NCBI GenBank assembly: GCA_947034885.2
Contig: OX344755.2
Location: 4,342,501 to 4,406,500, forward strand
Length of the DNA stretch: 64,000 bases
Reading direction: 5' to 3'
Source of the DNA: Thuidium tamariscinum
Taxonomy: Eukaryota > Streptophyta > Bryopsida > Hypnales > Thuidiaceae
Shown: positions 58,257 to 64,000 of the stretch, in pieces
Numbering within the stretch: the stretch's first letter is position 1
How the letters are laid out: each line of letters begins with the position of its first letter
Made by a program: the position numbers and the translations under genes
The notes under the pieces: generated by a model
What the model was told of the DNA's origin: nothing
Database searches by the model: none
What the model saw: only the letters and a program-made list of their open reading frames with translations

Positions 58257-61029
58257 CTAGAATAGACGCTCCAACACATAATCCACCATCCTCTCCAGCG
58301 ATTGCCTGGCAACTCCATGAGACAAGCAGTCGAGGGACTTCCGAGCCAGATCGCCTTTCTGTTGCGCAAGCTCACGAGCCCTGTCGATGCCGCCGCCGCG
58401 GTGCACGAGAGCAATCGCAGCTTCCAAGGACCCCTCTTCCGTGAATTCCGTGTCGATGAGCTCCCGAAGCTCCTCTTCCTTTTCCAGAGCGAACAAAACT
58501 GGCGCAGTCAGGTTTCCCTTGGACAGGTCGCTTCCTGCGGGTTTCCCCAGCTGCTCCGAGGTCTGCGTGAAGTCCAGGATGTCGTCCACGATTTGGAAGG
58601 CCAGGCCCAAGTTCATCCCGTAATCGTACATTTGCTTGCATATACTTGCGCTGCAATCGCTGAAAATAGCAGCAGATTTTGTGCTGGAGGCAATCAATGA
58701 AGCTGTCTTATAGTAACTCTTGTCTAAGTAATTTTGCAGGGTCACATCGGTGTCGAACAAGCTCTGTGCTTGCTTGATCTCTCCACTTGCGAAGTCTTTA
58801 ATCACCTGTCAAGAAAGATATGGAGGCAACGATCGTCAATTCACAATACCAGAGTCCTGAAGTAATTCATCTAGTAGATGAGAATGATAAGGCCAGACCG
58901 CACCAACCGTGTGGTTAAATGGAGGTAGTTACTAAGTGCTTCGCACAGCCCGAGTTCAGTGAGCAAAATCGGGCTAACTCCCGCTGACTTACTTGCAATT
59001 AATTTACCAATTCATTTAACTCCTTGATTTTGGACAAGTAAACCCACTGAGCTCGTACCGATGGTTTGAAGTGCTAAAATCTACCCACACCAACTAAATA
59101 GCAGCACTTGGCTAAATTAAAAGCCTAGCTCTCGATTAATTCCCTAGTGAATGCGAGTACACAACAGGTAGGTTAACTTCCAACTAGTTAAAGCGCGATA
59201 ACACCCAGATAGCTAATAGGTCATCCACACTGTTAACTACGGAAAAACGAACTAAAAAATTCATTTCTACCTAATTCAAGCAAGATCAAGGTCTGTAAGC
59301 CATGGAATGTTTATGTACTGAGAAAGGCAGAAGGGAATTGGGTCTCAGAGTGAGTTGCCATTGAAAAGGTAAATCTAACTACAATACAACAGGCGAGAAA
59401 AACTCCAGCCCACCTGACTGATAAGTTTGATAACTTCCAGGTTGTCGAGGTTAGCTAATAACCAAGAAGCTTGCGCAAACATGAAGTCACCAGCTAGTAC
59501 AGCAACCCGAGTCCCAAACGTTTGATGAACAGTTTCCTTTCCTGTCGAGAGCTGAACAAATTAGCCTAAAATAACGGACTACATACACTCTATTGCTCCA
59601 CCGAAGTACCACACTTGATGGTTCATGGATCTTCATGGTTCATCATGTCATGTGCCTCGTTGTCTAACTATACCACCAAATTTCCCATAGCATTTATATT
59701 GAGCAAGAAGTACATGTAAATCATGAGGTCGAAAAGCATAAATTCGTACCACGCCTTGTGTCACTTTCATCTAAAACATCGTCATGAATCAAACTGGCGG
59801 TATGAATCATTTCAGTAGTTTCTGCTAAGCGTCTGTGCTGTGGCCGCAGATCCCTGGAGAAAGACAGACAATAATTAAACCAACTACTAAGTTCGTTAAA
59901 AAAAACACTAATTCACGAGACCTAAATTCTTGCAATCATCGATCACAAGACTAAGTGCAAACTTTCAGAAGAAGTGACCCATGGTCACTTTTATGATGGA
60001 TGGAAATCTGGACACAATAAGCGCATACATTGAAGTGCGAAGAACACTTGGACGTACTGTATGTTAGAAAGCTCGCAAGTTGCTCTGGAAACGAGAAAGA
60101 CTAAGGCAGGCCTCATTCGCTTGCCACCAGCACCAAATATTTGCTTTGCCGCTGCCATTAGCGTAGGGTTATCAGCACCCACGATCTGCAGCAGGTCATC
60201 ACCTGTCAAACTCTCGCATACAGCGCGGTCGAAGCAAAAATTCAAGGAAAACCAACCAAAAGAACAAACCAGAACATTCAAAAAACAATAAACAAGTTGA
60301 CCACGATTCCTATTGGGGCACAGAAATTTGAAAATTGCAACATTACTTTCTGACACCGTTCCGTCACGATAAAAACCACACAAGGAGGGAGTAAGGCACC
60401 AACCTTTTGCAGATTATCATTAAGAAGCACCAAATCTTCAGCAACAGGAGCCACTAACTCAGCTAGGTTAATTTTCGGTTTGGTTCCAATTATCTCCAAC
60501 GAAGGGGCACCACCATTCAAAACCTTCCGCCCCGATGAAGTACTCAATTCTACGAAAATCCAAAACTCCACGATCAAAAACCTACAAAATGGAAAGATGT
60601 CGACCAAACAAAAAAATGCAACTTCTCCAGTCACATTAAGCCCTGACAAAATTTCAAAACACGAAAAAAACTCTCCAAACACCAGCAAAGAAGTGATTTC
60701 TTACCAGAAACATCCGGGACGGCGTCGCTGTCCAATGTCTTCAACGAATTCCGAGCAGGAAAACTCAACATGGGCGGAGGCGCAGCTTGCTGCACCACCT
60801 CCAGACGCCGCCTCCTGCTCTTCTCCTCGCTCGGCCTCCGGAGCGCTACATCAATACTACAACCTGTTGCCCTACCCATTCCTACCCCTTTCCGTGACCG
60901 CACAGGTTGCACGTCCATTCCCCGACTGAAGCTCGTGCTGGCCTTCACATCACGAGTAGAGGCCGAGCTCGTGGAGTCCACAGCAAAAGACGACGCCACC
61001 AGCAACCCTGTACACGAAACAGCTGCCAT
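58257..61029 (-). CDS. SPS: Plastid solanesyl/long-chain polyprenyl diphosphate synthase, six exons, 459 aa
   Basis: A trans-polyprenyl diphosphate synthase that adds isopentenyl units to an allylic primer; plant SPS enzymes make the C45 side chain of plastoquinone in plastids. Exons: 60705-61029, 60404-60549, 60058-60185, 59750-59853, 59414-59541, 58257-58805; all GT-AG, phases agree. The acceptor at 60185 was chosen because NLQK|IVGADNP matches the family. Residues 1-110 are Ser/Arg-rich like a transit peptide; the first ATG (61029, MAAVSCTG) is used. Motifs: GGKRMRP (177-183), first Asp-rich motif DDVLD (224-228) in [33 protein letters not shown], second Asp-rich motif DDILD (351-355) and [16 protein letters not shown]. 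Length and wording fit Arabidopsis SPS1/SPS2 better than short-chain GGPP synthases. Exact chain length cannot be told. Confidence 0.92.
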
Positions 61030-61765
61030 GGCCAGCCGCTTCGAAACCAACTCACGGGAGTCCGTCCTCCTCGTCTCACCTCCTGCGAGCTCGCATCACC
61101 CAATGTTGTGGCGCCCCACAGGAATCCCCCAATCCAGGCCAGCTTCAAAGAGCCCAGAAGGGTTTCCCAATCGCACAGTAGAACACACTCAGAAACCGAC
61201 AGTTCAAAAAACAACCTTATCCTTCCACACAGGAAACGACTCCGGTGGAAATTTTATCCTGCACAAATGCCGCATTGGCGACACACAATCACGAATTCGA
61301 AGATGGAACTCCCTGCCTGAGTGTCGATTGATTCTGTTGATTGGAAGTGCGCGAGTTGGGGCGTTCGACGATGGTGATTTCGAATCAGAGTCGACTAAAA
61401 TGGAACGAGAGCTGCGAGCGCGGAGCGAAATGTGAAAGGTGGGGAGGGAGTGTGAGGTCCAGGTCAGAAAGAACGTGACTGAGATAGTGGCGATTGATCG
61501 GAAGCTAGCGAAGGGACCCACGACCAGCGGGAGGGACGGGGAGAGAGGGGGCCCCAGCGGATGTTGTGTGAAGATCGCGAGGGCAGCGTTCTGCTCTTGT
61601 TCCTGTGTCGTGGGGACTCCACGTCGCCCCACAACAACCCGCAGACCTCAGTCCCATTTCCTGTGAAGAAGCAGCTCGGTGACATGCAGACCATCATCCA
61701 TCTTCATCTGTCCGTTCAGTTATTAGGAAGCTTTCTCATCCATCCGATTCACCCTTTCCGCCTAC
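61030..61765. promoter_or_regulatory. GC-rich 5' region and presumed promoter of the polyprenyl synthase gene
   Basis: A GC-rich block directly upstream of the start codon, ending where a MITE begins at 61766. Several frames are open on both strands, as expected from composition; none resembles a protein. No clear TATA box seen. Confidence 0.4.
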
Positions 61766-62082
61766 ACTAATAATGGTATTTAGTGTTATGTTGCTAATAG
61801 TGTTACCTATAAACTTTAACCACACGCACTCTAAATTTTAAATGGTTTTCATTTTGTATTGTGTTCATCACTCTTTCAATCATATATTTAGGTTTATATT
61901 TTTTTTATGTCAACTTGATGAAATAATATTTAACACATAATGTAATTTTGTAAAAAATTTATAACCAGTAGTTGACAAATAGTGTCTATATTGACATTTA
62001 GTCTTGGTACATGAATAAGATTGTTGACACATAGTGTTGTATTCTGTAATGAGTATTGCCAACACTAAATACCATTATTAGT
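61766..62082. mobile_element. MITE, 317 bp, with 22-bp perfect inverted ends (ACTAATAATGG...)
   Basis: ACTAATAATGGTATTTAGTG plus TT at the left is mirrored exactly at the right (22 of 22 bp). The interior has repeated (A/T)TAGTGTT-type motifs and no ORF. The target duplication is unclear (possibly TA), so the superfamily is open. The left end lies about 740 bp upstream of the polyprenyl synthase start. Confidence 0.75.
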
Positions 62083-62450
62083 ATATTATACACTAAGTTG
62101 TATCAACGTAAAACAATCCATTATGGTCTAAATTTGGATTTTAGTTTAACTTCAAAATATTGTTGAAATTTTCAATATTTTTTCCGCATAAAGAGAAGTG
62201 TGAGAAATAGAAAGTGTAATTAAAATTATATTTTTTCAACAAAGTATGAATTTGCTAGGAATTCTTGAAGTGTTCACTACATCTTGGTCCAAAAGAGTTT
62301 GTACACTACCCCAAAACTAGCAAAATATGAATCTATAATGCTCATCTTATTACCAAATGCAATCGCAATATTTCCTAATATAAAAAGTCTAAGAAGTCAA
62401 TTTGCCCAAATCTCACATATTGAAAATATCCACAATAGGATCGTTTTTCC

Positions 62451-62702
62451 ATGAGAGAAAATCTAGACCCTTTGGAGGGCTGTTTCAATTACAGTGAAAT
62501 ATTAAAAAATTATTTAATTTGAAAAAACTATTTTTTTAAATTTAAAATTTAAAATATTTATTTAATTGGAAATCTAACAAGGCACATGAGTTGACTACTC
62601 ACCTTACAGATTCTCTAACTACTAGTTTGGGCTGATTTTTGTTGTAATTGCACATTCTCATGCATCCATTAGGCCCACACTTGGGTTGAAATTTTCTCTC
62701 AT
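62451..62702. mobile_element. MITE-like element with (C)ATGAGAGAAAAT inverted ends
   Basis: The left ATGAGAGAAAATCTAGACC is mirrored at the right as ATGAGAGAAAATTTCAACC. The interior is AT-rich and has no ORF. The left end also resembles the 2.5-kb element over about 30 bp (GGAGGGC included), so the two are related. Confidence 0.55.
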
Positions 62703-63224
62703 GTAGGTGTCTACTTTGGATCATCTAATTGCAATGGCTTATTTTACCTTCAAATAAACTAGCCTATAGAGGCAATCTACTTGTGACAAACACTTAGGAA
62801 ATGATCCATTACAATCTAGCATACCCATATTTAAAAATGTTTATCATAAATGAGATTTGGACTACATTGGATTGAATTAGTGGCCACAATCAATGTCTTG
62901 GGTGATGGTGATGAAGTGATTAATGATTGTAAGAAGAATTTCTACCTTTTCAATATAAATTTATCATATAAAGTGGTTTTTTAAAGTTTTAATTCTGTAG
63001 CCATATTAAGAAATAGTGTAACTACTTTAGGACTTGTGAGTAAGATGACTATTGTAGTAACATTTTTTGATGGTTTGGGGGCATTCAAGAGACTCTTTGG
63101 GGCCAAAAATCAAAACAAATTGAGGGAGAAATGGATTGACTCCTTCATTGCTCCTAATTGTAGAAAGTTTCTTCCTATTTTGTGTTACATTTTTTGAATT
63201 CTTTCACTTGTCCTATCGAATTTT
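62703..63224. other. AT-rich spacer, no gene seen
   Basis: No supportable ORF, RNA gene or repeat boundary. Confidence 0.4.
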
Positions 63225-63560
63225 AGGCCTCTGATCACAAATATGAATGCAAAATTTCCAAATTTGATCATGGGTTGCAAGTAAAAAGTTCCAACCTGAA
63301 ATTGGGGGGTCGGGGTAAATTGGACCCCTCCCTCGGCCACTCCAAGTCATCTCACGGGTGCAAATAAAAGAAGAAGCTCCCTATTTTGGGCTTGGAAAAA
63401 TTGTTTCTCATAATTTGGGGTCTCTGATTGCAAATATGAATTCAAAAAGTGTGAATTTTACTCCGAGTGAAAAGTAAAAAAATTCAGGGTTTTCCCGAAA
63501 GGGCAAGCGAGGGGGTCAGTTCTCCCCGGCCACTCTTGGGGGCAATGAGGGGGTCAATTC
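63225..63560. repeat. Two-copy degenerate tandem duplication, period about 193 bp
   Basis: Shared blocks TCTGAT(C/T)(A/G)CAAATATGAAT, AGTAAAAA, GGGGTCGG/GGGGTCAG and C(T/C)CGGCCACTC recur at 63225-63365 and 63418-63550. G-runs (GGGGGTC) are frequent. Confidence 0.55.
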
Positions 63561-64000
63561 ACTTTGATCGGGGGGTGTTACCTAGACATCACAATTCCTG
63601 CTCCGTGATTTTGTTTCCAAATTGGGCGTAACGTGATTCCTCTGTCTTCAGTTCCTAAGTCCTTGCCAGAGGTATGAACCATTGGAACGCAATCCTGAAA
63701 TCGCCGGCCGCCAAATGAAGTCGGACCCCTCTACTGATCACTGCAAATTTTACATTCTAGATTCTTAAGTTCAAATATTTTTCACTCCAGTGAGAATAGA
63801 ATACTATGTAACCTACAGTAGAATGGTTTGTAACTGTCGATTACTCATGATATAAGGCAGGAGTGCAAGGACAAAGGCAGAGAGACCTGGCTGCATACTG
63901 TATTCAACAACTGCTAACTATTTTAATGACTCATTGTCATTGTCATTGTCACTCAATCCCTGCATAACCCTGAAGTGTCTCAATCCTTTTTAGAATTTTT
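63561..64000. other. Right edge of the window, no gene seen
   Basis: Nothing recognised apart from a short TCATTGTCAT repeat near 63930-63950. Confidence 0.4.

Noticed and set aside
58302-58700. 132-codon plus-strand ORF
   Set aside because: Antisense of the last polyprenyl synthase exon, which holds the second Asp-rich motif.
60186-60212. Acceptor further upstream giving an extra SLTGDDLLQ in the polyprenyl synthase
   Set aside because: It would insert residues the family lacks; the acceptor CTGCTGCAG before ATCGTGGGT restores the conserved [10 protein letters not shown] join.
60770-61435. 221-codon plus-strand ORF
   Set aside because: Antisense of the polyprenyl synthase exon 1 and its GC-rich promoter; no domain.

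Overview
The window looks like nuclear DNA of a land plant. It carries three multi-exon genes with GT-AG introns: a plastid starch-branching enzyme, a plastid-type solanesyl/polyprenyl diphosphate synthase and a TOM2A-like tetraspanin. It also holds a short interstitial TTTAGGG telomere-type array, long AT-rich spacers and many plant-style MITEs. A seedless plant such as a bryophyte is my guess. That rests only on the compact introns and on a gene family I cannot place among flowering-plant proteins; species cannot be read from the sequence.

Layout. 0-14.4 kb is an island of higher GC. It holds three diverged copies of an unrecognised gene family: <1-736 (-), 8.27-9.37 kb (-) and 10.87-12.35 kb (+). 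The family has a conserved N-terminal region of about 150 residues, and the two complete copies end in an odd C-terminal RING finger. Two copies are interrupted; the third is open for 493 codons. The island also contains an unrecognised four-exon gene (5.33-6.67 kb, +) that is fully open once three very short introns are removed. A TATA box followed by a nearly perfect long hairpin (13.99-14.12 kb) may be a small-RNA precursor.

14.5-28.5 kb is repeat-derived: a TTAA-bounded transposon of about 0.95 kb, a likely LTR-type fossil segment with a 67-bp tandem array, and AT-rich sequence without a supportable gene. 28.6-37.3 kb (-) is a complete class I starch-branching enzyme gene in 13 exons. 38.2-46 kb is a graveyard of nested DNA transposons, where target-site duplications let the order of insertion be read. 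46.96-49.17 kb (-) is the tetraspanin-like gene. 50.7-57.9 kb holds a MITE, a decayed pogo/Tigger-type transposase and AT-rich spacer. 58.26-61.03 kb (-) is the polyprenyl diphosphate synthase in six exons. 61.7-64 kb holds two MITEs and a degenerate duplication.

The three housekeeping genes are not an operon and share no pathway. The branching enzyme acts in plastid starch synthesis, the polyprenyl synthase probably makes the plastoquinone side chain, and the tetraspanin is a membrane protein. Exon borders come from splice consensus, reading phase and remembered family sequences; no alignment was run.
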